Assembly: GCF_027925525.1 (NCBI RefSeq)
Contig: NZ_BSDJ01000010.1
Span: 1 to 64,000 of the forward strand
DNA length: 64,000 nt
Origin: Paenibacillus tyrphae
Lineage (GTDB): Bacteria; Bacillota; Bacilli; Paenibacillales; NBRC-103111
Reading direction: 5' to 3'
Both the position numbers and the translations under genes were made by a program. The notes under the pieces are model-generated. The model was given only the letters and a program-made list of their open reading frames with translations. It was not told where the DNA came from and did no database searches. Each line of letters starts with the position of its first letter. Position 1 is the stretch's first letter. Below, piece after piece: positions 17,659 through 26,495 of this stretch.

Positions 17659-19410
17659 ATGGCAGATGAGGTTCTAGGTAATATTTATGAGGTCGTAACA
17701 TTAGTTGCAATTAAATATTATACAGATGTTATTAAAGAAAATGAAACTCTATTTTGGAATGAGAGTCCCAATGGGGTAAGTGTTATTCCAGATATTACGA
17801 TAGGTTATGATAAGGATAAACCAAGAGTTTTGTTTCTTGTTTCTCACACAAATGCTGAGAGTGCTTCTCAAAAAAAGTTTTGGAGAAATATTGGTGAATT
17901 TGTTGAAGCTAGAAATGCTTTGGGGAAAAATATTTTTATAGGGAATATCATGTTTGATTCAGGGCAAAAAAGACAATTGTCTTATGTATCTAAAAAGTTA
18001 TTTGATGGGTTTATAGAATTAGAAGATAAAAAGTATGGGGGAAGTTTGATTTCGATATGCCAGGAAATTACAAAAATAATAATAAAAAATAAGATTGATA
18101 TAGCTGATCGAATTGAATATATACATCGTTTAATAATTAGCAATAATGAAATGATTGAAGTAATTAAAGAGTATGCAGGAGATTTGGAAAAATTAACGAC
18201 CCATTCATTGGTTTCAAAAAGGTGGTTTGACGTATACAATAATATATTGCAAAAGAAGGATGAATCGCGGACACCAAGTGTAATGGTAACCTCTGTGAGA
18301 AGAGGTCTTGGAAGATTGCTACCTATTGAAAGCGAAAGTCAATTAAGGGACATTATTAATGCAGCAAAAATGGAAAAACCCATTGAAGTACCTGAGTACT
18401 TTAAAATGTGCAAGTTAGTAGATCATAGAACGCACGGATTTATTATTAGTGATAGAGAAATTCTGGATCTGATAAATTTACTTTCAGTCGAGGAGATATT
18501 AGAATATTGGAAGTTATCTAGAAATTCATCAATAGCTTTAAAAAATACATGCCATCTAATCAACAGTACAAAAAACTTTACTCTTTTTCATAAATTCGTT
18601 TTGGAGCATTTTGATAGGCTAAGTACAAATGAAGGCTTAGTTATGGCATTAGAAGAATGTTTCTACCACCCAAATCGATTTTTGGGCGATCATATTAGCT
18701 TAGAAAACGCGTGGTTATTTGACTATATTATGACTATCATCAAAGCTCATTCGGGAAAGCAACAAGGATATGGATATACTCCTTTAGCTAAAGAGTCAGG
18801 GTTACTAGTCCCAGGAAAACGTTCAATTCTAGATTTTGTGCTTCCCAAATACATATCTAGGGAGAGTCTTCCTGCCAAATATATTCTAAGTGGGATTTCA
18901 AACGCATTAATAAATAAATTAAAAAAAATAGGTGCAACTTGGCTAGCTAATAATAGCTCGAACGTGTCCGAATTTTATTTAAGAGGATTGTTTGAGGATA
19001 AAATATATAAGATGGCATCTTTTGATCCACTTAAGTTAATAATTGAAACAAATTTAACAAGTACATTTGAATACTTTTCCCGCTTTCCAACTCTACTTAC
19101 GGAATTTACAAATGGTGGGGTAGCTACAACTGGAATTATCCTTTCAAAGTCGACTGCTATTATTTGGCAGTCCGCATCAAAAGGACATTGTAACGATAAG
19201 ATGAAAGAATTAATGGGCCGAATCGCTATGTTAAAAGTGAAGCTCGATTCAACTGGCGATGAATATATTGCACAGCCTAAATTTAAAAAAATTTTGTTAG
19301 TGATTGACGGAGATTGGAAAGAACGTCACATAAATAATTTTATTAAAGTTGGTGCGGATGGAGTATTTTACCCTAACGAAATGCATTTACTTAATCAACA
19401 AGTCGTATAA
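17659..19410 (+). CDS. Putative restriction-nuclease-like protein of the HerA operon
   Basis: The 583-residue protein starts 45 bases after the herA stop, with AATAGGGAG as ribosome site. Its N-terminal ~110 residues look like a PD-(D/E)XK core: SVIPDITIGYD (Pro44-Asp45), a hydrophobic strand VLFLVSHTNAE where the E-x-K pair would be, and KKFWRNIGEFVEARN. The usual catalytic lysine is not obvious, so the fold call is tentative. The remaining ~450 residues are helical and unrecognised. There are no membrane segments. As third gene of a NurA-HerA operon it may supply target recognition or cleavage of unmodified DNA. Confidence 0.5.
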   Translation: MADEVLGNIYEVVTLVAIKYYTDVIKENETLFWNESPNGVSVIPDITIGYDKDKPRVLFLVSHTNAESASQKKFWRNIGEFVEARNALGKNIFIGNIMFDSGQKRQLSYVSKKLFDGFIELEDKKYGGSLISICQEITKIIIKNKIDIADRIEYIHRLIISNNEMIEVIKEYAGDLEKLTTHSLVSKRWFDVYNNILQKKDESRTPSVMVTSVRRGLGRLLPIESESQLRDIINAAKMEKPIEVPEYFKMCKLVDHRTHGFIISDREILDLINLLSVEEILEYWKLSRNSSIALKNTCHLINSTKNFTLFHKFVLEHFDRLSTNEGLVMALEECFYHPNRFLGDHISLENAWLFDYIMTIIKAHSGKQQGYGYTPLAKESGLLVPGKRSILDFVLPKYISRESLPAKYILSGISNALINKLKKIGATWLANNSSNVSEFYLRGLFEDKIYKMASFDPLKLIIETNLTSTFEYFSRFPTLLTEFTNGGVATTGIILSKSTAIIWQSASKGHCNDKMKELMGRIAMLKVKLDSTGDEYIAQPKFKKILLVIDGDWKERHINNFIKVGADGVFYPNEMHLLNQQVV

Positions 19411-19424
19411 AAAAATCTCAATCA

Positions 19425-19488
19425 AGGCAGGAACAATGAGGAAGGTCCACACTCAATTTATGTTCCTAAAAGAACGTTTTTTTTACAT
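19425..19488 (+). terminator. Possible terminator between convergent operons
   Basis: AGGAACA at 19425 and TGTTCCT at 19462 can pair across a long loop. A smaller hairpin GTTCCTAAAAGAAC is followed by eight T. It lies 15 bases after the nuclease stop and before the convergent transglycosylase gene. Weak but well placed. Confidence 0.4.
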
Positions 19489-19510
19489 TATAATTAGAAC
19501 TTACGTTTTT

Positions 19511-20467
19511 CTAGGGGCCCAAATTATCCGATTTAGTTTCAGTTATATGAGATGAGGAATCTTCCTGCCGGTTTTGAAAATACCGGAATCTTGTCTCTTC
19601 AGTTAATAACCATAAATTCGATAGTGCATTAGTAATAGGCGTCATTGGGCCTGAATGTGTTTTACTAATAAATAATCTAAAAGGTAATGGATTTTCTTTA
19701 TTGACTTCGTTACGAACGAATGAGCTTGAGTCGGAACTATCCAGACCTAATCTCCAAAGGTTTAATACAGTTTCAGGATTTCCTATTCCAAATGCATGTA
19801 TTGCCAAATCCGGGGCACTTTCTCGAACTGCATAGATAATTTTATAGAGGTAGTCCTTATCTCGTATTCTTGGTACTAACCCACCTATTGCAATACCATC
19901 AAATCCTGAAGATGCATATTCTTTGGCTGCTATTCGTGCAGACTTTTCATCCCAACATTGCAGAGATGCATAGAGAAATAGCGACTTAGATCTTTTCCGA
20001 GTTAATGCGTATAATGCATTCTCGATAGTTAGTTTTTGTCTTTTTCTTGCTTCAACCAAATCTAGCCCTGGTGGAATAATAAAATCAAGTGTTGCTGCAA
20101 GATCCGCGTTTTTCTCTTGGAATTCTAGTAGATCAAGGGGGGTGATCTCGTCCCCCTCTTTTGTTTTAATTGTTGAGTATCCTTTGTGTTGAAGGATCTC
20201 TGAACCTTCAAATAAGCTAGCAAATCCACCGGAGTCAATAAAAACTGGTATATTTGGTCGTGTGGGCATTTGTTTAGCATAATAATAACTTACCATTATA
20301 CAATCGGATAATCTTCTTAGGTAAGGTTGAACTAATTTATCTAATGGGTATTTATCTCCATATGTAGTTACAGGAAAAAAATTGGGCGTTTTTATTGTTC
20401 CACGGGATGTTTGTATCATCCCGATGCGTTTTCCATTTTCAATACTATAGGTATATTTGTTTTGCAT
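19511..20467 (-). CDS. Second transglycosylase (TGT/DpdA-family) homologue, zinc site missing
   Basis: ATG 20467, 19 bases after the helicase stop, is the likely start (318 residues), although GGAG is rather far upstream. TGT landmarks are present: TTYGDKYPL, FIDSGGFASL (Asp78, equivalent to the DSGGFQ aspartate), LDFIIPPG (Asp128), the GIAIGGLVP loop, HAFGIGNPETV, and GLDSSDSSSF where the nucleophilic aspartate should be (Asp243 or Asp246). The CxCxxC...H zinc site of Tgt and of the other homologue in this cluster is absent. This resembles short zinc-less TGT paralogues such as some phage DpdA types. It may act on DNA, on another base, or assist the larger enzyme. Confidence 0.65.
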   Translation of the reverse strand: MQNKYTYSIENGKRIGMIQTSRGTIKTPNFFPVTTYGDKYPLDKLVQPYLRRLSDCIMVSYYYAKQMPTRPNIPVFIDSGGFASLFEGSEILQHKGYSTIKTKEGDEITPLDLLEFQEKNADLAATLDFIIPPGLDLVEARKRQKLTIENALYALTRKRSKSLFLYASLQCWDEKSARIAAKEYASSGFDGIAIGGLVPRIRDKDYLYKIIYAVRESAPDLAIHAFGIGNPETVLNLWRLGLDSSDSSSFVRNEVNKENPLPFRLFISKTHSGPMTPITNALSNLWLLTEETRFRYFQNRQEDSSSHITETKSDNLGP

Positions 20468-20486
20468 AAATAAAGTTATCACTCCA

Positions 20487-22856
20487 TTAGTCGTTTCGAC
20501 AATTATTGAACCAAATGTTTGGCAAAATTGAACGGATAGAGTCATCAGTATTTGTTTTCATTATTTTACTTGCTTTTATCACGGACTTATCCAGCAAAAT
20601 TCGTTTTACTGCAAGAATATGTTTGCAATCATTTTGATGCCTTTCATAGTCAATACAATCACAAATAAGATCCCCAGCTTTTCTTTTTACCCGGTGTTCT
20701 TCTCTTCCTCCAGTAATCCTAAAAATGTTATTATCCAAACCGCTTACTTTTAACTCTAATGATCTTCTTAAACGATAGGGACAGAGATCAAGCTGTTGGT
20801 AATCTTTATCCACAATTTTTTTATCCAGAGGTTTTTCGGTAAAATAAAAAACATCCTTTGAATTAATTATTTCTTTCGCACTTTCTACAATTCTTTTAGC
20901 TAATTTTATCCCGATCCCTTTAATTTTTCCCATAAAAGCAGGACTTTGTTGGGCTGCTTCATTAATAGAATTTACTCCATGAGCACTCAAGACCTTAGCC
21001 GTTTTACCACCAACGCCGTTTATTTCTGTGAGTGTTACTGTAGTTGAATCTAGCTCGTAATGAATCATTGTAGAGAGCAAAGAAGTTTTTCTACAAATTA
21101 CTGGTATATCTTTTTCTTCTGTGTTATTTTCCTTTTTAGAGACTGACTGGAACACTGCAGACATTCCATCTAAAATTCTAACAGTACTTTCTTTAAGCAG
21201 CTCAATATCGTACTCGTAAAGATCGTAAACATCCACTAATTTTGCTTTAGAAATATTATTAACCAATTGATGAAGTATACTTGACATTTTTACCGCGGCA
21301 AGAATACGGGGCATTGTTCTATCACCAAATATTCTCCTTATATCTTCTAAATTATAATTCATTAATATACTAGGAGTTTGGCTGAGAAAATCCATTAGAT
21401 AATCTAATTCTTCATAATTTGCTTGTAAAATAGGTGAACATTCATCGGTCATGGTTGCTACAAGCAATAAATCAAAGAAATTAGGGTCCTTAATTTCTTG
21501 GAAAAATCTATTAATAACGATAATGGTTTCAGGAGAGAACATTAATTTTACGGCTAATCTTCCTAGATTAGTCGCTTTTAATATTGGTGAATCATTATGT
21601 TTTTCCTCATGATTAATTGATATCATGTCTGATAAAAATAATGAGTTTATGGTTTTATTAATATTATTCTCTGGATGTTGTAAATGGTAAAGAGTTAAGG
21701 GAATAAATCCCTTAACGACATGCTCTAATGTTTTAGAATAACCAGCAGATACTTCAATGAGTATTTGCTCTGCTATGGCTTTGGAATTATTCATACTTGA
21801 CTTAATCGGTTCACATTCGTCATTTAGATACTTATTAACATCCTTAACCCATTTTGGGACCATTAATACTACTTCGCCTTCAGTATCTAAGCCGGGCCTT
21901 CCAGCTCTTCCTGATCGTTGCATAAAGCTCCATACAGGTAATTCAGAAAATCCTCGTTCAGTAAATACAATTGAATCAAAGATAATTACTTTACGTGCAG
22001 GAAGATTTAACCCCATCTCTAATGTAGAGGTTGCAACTAAGACATTGGTTGCCCCGTTTCTAAAGTTAAATTCAATTTTTTTTCTTTCCTCTGAAGCTAG
22101 TCCTGCATGATGATGTGCAGCGTCGATTCCCGAATTTTTTAATTCTTCAGAAAGAAATTGTGTTCTCGATCTGCTATTAGCGAAAATTAATACTTTTCCT
22201 TTGTTTGTTACAGTTTCTTTTACCTCGTTCAACAATAAATTTAGTTTTTCTACTGGGTTTGAATAACGAATCACGGATTTTGTAACAGGAATTTTTCTCC
22301 ATGATGTTGAGTAATGGACACCATCAAGCCAATTTGAAAGTTCTTCAACATTAGGCATTGTCGCAGATAACCCGATTATTTTGGTAAAAGGGTTAAGCCT
22401 AATAAATCTGGTAATGGTTCCTTCTAACCTAGGACCTCTATTACTATCGTTAAGTAAATGAATCTCATCAATAATAAGAAGGTCGATTTCAGGGATCCAT
22501 GACCAATGTGAACGCCAATTTCTTAAACAAGCATCCAAACGCTCGGGGGTCATGATAAGTACGTCAGAATCTTTGTATGTACCTTTACTTACTTTAATAG
22601 TATCCCCTGAAAAAACTCCAACCTTTTTATTTTGGAATTTGCTTCTCCATTCCTGATACTTTTCATCAGCTAATGCTCTTAATGGGGTTACATATATAGC
22701 TTTAAATCCACGTTCGATACATTTTTGAATTGCTATTTCTGCAAGTCGGGTTTTTCCAGTCCCTGTTGGCATGTTTAGCAAGAAATGAAAACTAGTATCG
22801 AGAAACCCATACTCAATCACTTCTCTTTGAGGTGGAAAAAATGTATTCAGTTCCAA
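20487..22856 (-). CDS. Ski2-like DEAD/H helicase with HhH and SWIM zinc finger
   Basis: A TTG start at 22856 is preceded by GGGTGAT. The 789 residues hold TGTGKT (31-36), TPLRALADEK, DEIH (128-131), GLSATMPN, and the Ski2-type LVATSTLEMGLNLPA and QRSGRAGRPG motifs. A winged-helix/ratchet region follows, then a helix-hairpin-helix pair (INGVGGKTAKVL and IKGIGIKLAKRIV). Near the C-terminus is a SWIM-type zinc finger with Cys732, Cys734, Cys744 and His746. Ski2-like helicases unwind branched or RNA:DNA substrates; SWIM fingers bind DNA or protein. It is the first gene of a minus-strand pair with the zinc-less transglycosylase, suggesting that the two enzymes act on the same DNA. Confidence 0.8.
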   Translation of the reverse strand: MELNTFFPPQREVIEYGFLDTSFHFLLNMPTGTGKTRLAEIAIQKCIERGFKAIYVTPLRALADEKYQEWRSKFQNKKVGVFSGDTIKVSKGTYKDSDVLIMTPERLDACLRNWRSHWSWIPEIDLLIIDEIHLLNDSNRGPRLEGTITRFIRLNPFTKIIGLSATMPNVEELSNWLDGVHYSTSWRKIPVTKSVIRYSNPVEKLNLLLNEVKETVTNKGKVLIFANSRSRTQFLSEELKNSGIDAAHHHAGLASEERKKIEFNFRNGATNVLVATSTLEMGLNLPARKVIIFDSIVFTERGFSELPVWSFMQRSGRAGRPGLDTEGEVVLMVPKWVKDVNKYLNDECEPIKSSMNNSKAIAEQILIEVSAGYSKTLEHVVKGFIPLTLYHLQHPENNINKTINSLFLSDMISINHEEKHNDSPILKATNLGRLAVKLMFSPETIIVINRFFQEIKDPNFFDLLLVATMTDECSPILQANYEELDYLMDFLSQTPSILMNYNLEDIRRIFGDRTMPRILAAVKMSSILHQLVNNISKAKLVDVYDLYEYDIELLKESTVRILDGMSAVFQSVSKKENNTEEKDIPVICRKTSLLSTMIHYELDSTTVTLTEINGVGGKTAKVLSAHGVNSINEAAQQSPAFMGKIKGIGIKLAKRIVESAKEIINSKDVFYFTEKPLDKKIVDKDYQQLDLCPYRLRRSLELKVSGLDNNIFRITGGREEHRVKRKAGDLICDCIDYERHQNDCKHILAVKRILLDKSVIKASKIMKTNTDDSIRSILPNIWFNNCRND

Positions 22857-22894
22857 TTAGATCACCCAGACTATTTGCATTTTTTGTTATCGAT

Positions 22895-22928
22895 AAACAT
22901 TGCATATGTATTCCAAAATGCAATGTTT
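22895..22928. promoter_or_regulatory. Palindromic operator in the divergent promoter
   Basis: AAACATTGCAT (22895-22905) and ATGCAATGTTT (22918-22928) form a perfect 11-bp inverted repeat with a 12-base spacer. It lies between the divergent helicase and HTH genes, about 40 bases from the TTG start on one side and about 60 from the ATG on the other. A further TTGCAT half-site is at 22875. This is the expected binding site for the neighbouring HTH protein, regulating both directions. Confidence 0.65.
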
Positions 22929-22990
22929 TGTATTATTATATATTTTAGAGGATAATATGTCTAGATTCCATGCCTAGTAGAGGTCCAAAG

Positions 22991-23569
22991 ATGGAGAATG
23001 TGATAATCCACAACATTAAGTATTTGATATGGAAAGAAAATAATGAAATAAGATCTAGGAAGATTTCTACAAAAGATGTATTAGCTAAGATAGTAGATAT
23101 TCCTCAGTCAGAAGCTATGGCTGTTTTGCAAGGGCGAAAACAACTCTCTACAGCGCAGCAGGACCTCTTACTTAAATATTTTCATGTGGATGAGGAAACT
23201 TTTATACTTGGATCTTTATTAGAATTAGATAATGTTTGCATAGTAAAAGAAAATATCTCCTTCTTAATTAACCAATTAGAACACGGAAAAAAATCTGAAT
23301 TGGGGGATTTTGTTGGGGCTAATCACTCTACTGTTTGGAGATGGTGTTCAGGGGAGAGTGTTCCTACTGGTAAAAAACTAGAGGCATTAGTACTGTTTTT
23401 AAATAATTACTTTTTTCTAGATAAAGATATAAGGACCTACCCTTTTTTCTTAGATGATAACATCTCAGGGATATACTCTAAAAAGCAGCAGCTTTCCCAA
23501 ATGATTTTTGAATTACCGGATGAGGAATTTAAGTCTTTATACTCGTCGTTAAAAAAATTACTTTCATGA
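22991..23569 (+). CDS. HTH transcriptional regulator of the deazaguanine cluster
   Basis: ATG 22991 has AGAGG seven bases before it and is preferred over ATG 22970. The 192 residues contain two helix-turn-helix-like units. The first (~25-60) is KDVLAKIVDIPQSEAMAVLQG. The second (~95-125), with ELGDFVGANHSTVWRWCSG, resembles a Cro/XRE-type fold ending in VPTGKKLEAL. It has no effector domain that I recognise. It is the first gene of the right-hand operon and sits beside a perfect palindrome, so autoregulation and control of the divergent helicase-transglycosylase pair are likely. Such regulators often delay nuclease expression until modification has been established. Confidence 0.65.
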   Translation: MENVIIHNIKYLIWKENNEIRSRKISTKDVLAKIVDIPQSEAMAVLQGRKQLSTAQQDLLLKYFHVDEETFILGSLLELDNVCIVKENISFLINQLEHGKKSELGDFVGANHSTVWRWCSGESVPTGKKLEALVLFLNNYFFLDKDIRTYPFFLDDNISGIYSKKQQLSQMIFELPDEEFKSLYSSLKKLLS

Positions 23570-23579
23570 GGATATAATT

Positions 23580-25937
23580 ATGAAAAAGATCCATTGTGGT
23601 ATTTCAGGAACCAGTCTTGCTAAACCAACCTCAAAATTGTCGGATATACAAGTATCCTCGCATTTAAAGGATGCATTAATAGACTTCTTTGGAGGGGATA
23701 GCTCTTTACGTCCCGCACAAGAAGAAGCTATTTTTGCAAATGAATTATTAGAGCTACGGACAAACATTCTACTTTGTACTCCAACAAACAGTGGAAAATC
23801 TCTACTCGCCTATCTTGTTGCCCTTCGAGAAGCCCAAAAAGGATTTAAAGCAATAATAGTGGAGCCACTTCGTGCTTTAGCCCAGGAGAAGGTAGATGAA
23901 CTCAAGTACATATGTAATTCAATATCCCGGTGCGGAGGCCCTGAAATAAAAGTAAATATTGCCACGGGTGATTACAGACAAAACGATGAATTTTATAGCG
24001 ATAGACCAAAGACAGATACTCGAAAATTTAGTGGTGAAGTTATAGTTGCTACACCTGAAAGACTAGATGCTATTTCTCGTGTCAAGGAAAATGCAATTTG
24101 GTTTAAAGATGTTTCAATTATTTGTATAGATGAAGCTCATCTGTTGGGAGATCGGAATAGAGGGGCAACATTTGAAATGCTGATAACCTTTTTTAAAAGC
24201 TTGCAAAATTCACCCCAAATCATGCTAATATCTGCAACTATTGGCAATCCAGAAGAAATTGCTGATTGGTTAAAACCTTGCAAAGTTATTTCTCTAAGTC
24301 AAAGATATCCTCAATTGGACAAAAATATTGTTTATTTAGATGAGGGAGATAGCTCTGATTCGATATTAATTGAAATGATTCAAGAGATATTAAAGGACCA
24401 AGGAAATTCTGTATTAGTTTTTGTGTATAGGACAGATACGACAGAAAAATTAGCAAGACAAATCTCAAAGTTACAAGGTAAAAATAAAGGTAGTGACTTG
24501 GCAGCTGTTATTAGTAATGGAGTTGCGTGGTACCATTCGAATATGTCCTTTGCTAGTAGGAATGCAGTAAGGGAGGCTGTTCTATCCAGAAAAGTAAGGG
24601 TTGTTGTTTCTACCACATCATTAGCCATGGGGGTTAATTTACCGTCATCTCATGTAATCATTAGAGACATCGTTTTTCCAGGTGTTAAGAAGTTAGATAC
24701 TTCCGAAATCATGCAAATGTTGGGCAGGGCAGGAAGAGGTGATAATAACGGAGTTGGAGTCGTGTTTTGTAAACACTCCGATGGTAATTTAGAAGAATTG
24801 GAAAGCTCATTACGCAATGAAGTTTATCCTGAAGTTAAATCGCAATTTTATAATGAAGAGAATGGAAGTAATTGGCGTATAAACAATGAGAATGATTATA
24901 GAAAAACTCACCAAATCATTGGTCTTTTACATCGATTAGGACCGACTTCTTTGAAGAATATTGAAGGCTTCTTAGAAAATTCGTGGGGTGGAAATTATCT
25001 AAAAGTTATGCTTATTGAGCAGTTAAAGCTATTAGTTAAATGGAAACTGGCATATTACAATGATGATACTGGAGAATACAGCTTAACTAAATTGGGGCAA
25101 GTGTCTTCAAAAGCATACTTACCCCCTATAGCCGCGGCGAATATTGGTCAGCTGATTCGGGATCTTATACAAAACCAATCAGATGGAAATCATTTAGCAC
25201 AATTCACTGCAATTGATAGCATCATTCTACTTTGTTTAACATGTGACGAATTAAAACCGGTTGTAAGGTATAGCAAAGATATAGAATCAAAGATTACTAG
25301 CTACATGGAACGATTACCAATTAGTGAAAAATCGTATTTATTTAGACAGTGGATCTCGACGGATCCTGTTGCATTATGGGGATCTGTCTGTATTGATAAT
25401 CGAAAGTTAAAGGAAAAGGATGCTATAAAAGAGGTTCATCAGGCCACGTACCTAGCTATGCTCATTTATGATTTATCCAAGGGAGTTTCTGTACAGGATA
25501 TAAACTCAAGGTATCTTATTGAAGTCCAAGAAATTGAGGAAAAATTAAGAGATGTAACACTTTGGTTACTTGCATCTCTTGAAAAAATCTTTGAGGTTAA
25601 AAATTTTTATTATCATTTAAAGTCTGTATGTAACGCTTCTTTCGAGGATACAAGAAAGGTAGAAAAGGCCTTCAGGCGAAACAAAAGTTTGGTCTATGCT
25701 TTACTCCCTAATTTGAAATATAAATCTTCGCTGGGACAATTGGTAAGAGGGATTAAAAAGCTTTATCCAAATGCGAAATCACATCCAGGTGAAGCGACTA
25801 TTAAGAAGTTAGAGGAAATGGGCATTAATTCTTTAAGAGATTTGTTAGATGTATCACCTCGTGCCTTAGTCTCTAATGGTATAAATCAAAATTATGCTGA
25901 CATGATCTGTGGATACATCAAAAGAAGACGGGTTTAA
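23580..25937 (+). CDS. Second Ski2-like DEAH helicase
   Basis: The 785-residue protein begins 10 bases after the regulator stop with AGGATAT as ribosome site. It shows RPAQEEAIF (Q-motif region), TPTNSGKS (67-74), EPLRALAQEK, DEAH (184-187), LISATIGNP, VVSTTSLAMGVNLPS and QMLGRAGRG. A C-terminal helical bundle and a terminal helix-hairpin-helix (EATIKKLEEMGINSLRDLL) complete the architecture. It is clearly a different branch from the minus-strand helicase: Walker A and the C-terminus differ and no SWIM finger is present. Two unlike Ski2 helicases in one cluster suggest separate steps, for example modification access and restriction. Confidence 0.8.
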   Translation: MKKIHCGISGTSLAKPTSKLSDIQVSSHLKDALIDFFGGDSSLRPAQEEAIFANELLELRTNILLCTPTNSGKSLLAYLVALREAQKGFKAIIVEPLRALAQEKVDELKYICNSISRCGGPEIKVNIATGDYRQNDEFYSDRPKTDTRKFSGEVIVATPERLDAISRVKENAIWFKDVSIICIDEAHLLGDRNRGATFEMLITFFKSLQNSPQIMLISATIGNPEEIADWLKPCKVISLSQRYPQLDKNIVYLDEGDSSDSILIEMIQEILKDQGNSVLVFVYRTDTTEKLARQISKLQGKNKGSDLAAVISNGVAWYHSNMSFASRNAVREAVLSRKVRVVVSTTSLAMGVNLPSSHVIIRDIVFPGVKKLDTSEIMQMLGRAGRGDNNGVGVVFCKHSDGNLEELESSLRNEVYPEVKSQFYNEENGSNWRINNENDYRKTHQIIGLLHRLGPTSLKNIEGFLENSWGGNYLKVMLIEQLKLLVKWKLAYYNDDTGEYSLTKLGQVSSKAYLPPIAAANIGQLIRDLIQNQSDGNHLAQFTAIDSIILLCLTCDELKPVVRYSKDIESKITSYMERLPISEKSYLFRQWISTDPVALWGSVCIDNRKLKEKDAIKEVHQATYLAMLIYDLSKGVSVQDINSRYLIEVQEIEEKLRDVTLWLLASLEKIFEVKNFYYHLKSVCNASFEDTRKVEKAFRRNKSLVYALLPNLKYKSSLGQLVRGIKKLYPNAKSHPGEATIKKLEEMGINSLRDLLDVSPRALVSNGINQNYADMICGYIKRRRV

Positions 25938-25954
25938 GAAAAGGAGCTTGCAGA

Positions 25955-26488
25955 ATGATATATCTTATTTTTTATCTAGTTGCGATTGTTGCTGCTAACG
26001 TTATGACTGCATCAATTCCACCAGTAAATCTTGGACTTTTTATTGTACCTACAGGTACTTTCTTAATCGGATTAACCTTTATTCTGCGGGACTTGGTACA
26101 GGAATACTGGGGTCGGAAAAAAACCTATTTGTTTATTTTAATAGCGCTTGTACTCTCTGGGGTATTTTCTGTATTAAATGGAGATTCGTTAGCAGTAACA
26201 TATGCTTCAGCTCTGGCCTTTGCAATATCCGAAACATCTGATACTGAAATCTACAGTAGATTAAAATTACCTTTTGCATTGAGAGTAATGTGGAGTGGGC
26301 TTGTGGGAGGTATTTTTGATAGTGCTGTATTCGTTATCTTGGGGCTTTCTCCTATAGGTGCGGGCTTTTTACCTTGGGAAGCTGTACCATTAGCAATATT
26401 AGGTCAGGTAGTGGTTAAATCTGTATTGCAATTGCTTGGAGCAGCAGTTCTTTCAATTCCCCCTGTAAGAAAAATCTTGCAGCAATAA
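25955..26488 (+). CDS. VUT/YhhQ-family queuosine-precursor (preQ0) transporter
   Basis: The 177 residues are almost all membrane segments (five to six) and carry the family signature ILRDLVQEYWGRKK at ~45-60 and GIFDSAVFVILG near 120. YhhQ-type proteins import preQ0 or preQ1. It starts 17 bases after the helicase stop with AAAGGAG as ribosome site and precedes the queF-like and queC genes, so the cluster can both make and salvage its 7-deazaguanine precursor. It has the shorter size of Firmicute members. This gene is one of the strongest context arguments for 7-deazaguanine chemistry here. Confidence 0.8.
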   Translation: MIYLIFYLVAIVAANVMTASIPPVNLGLFIVPTGTFLIGLTFILRDLVQEYWGRKKTYLFILIALVLSGVFSVLNGDSLAVTYASALAFAISETSDTEIYSRLKLPFALRVMWSGLVGGIFDSAVFVILGLSPIGAGFLPWEAVPLAILGQVVVKSVLQLLGAAVLSIPPVRKILQQ

Positions 26489-26495
26489 GTGGACG

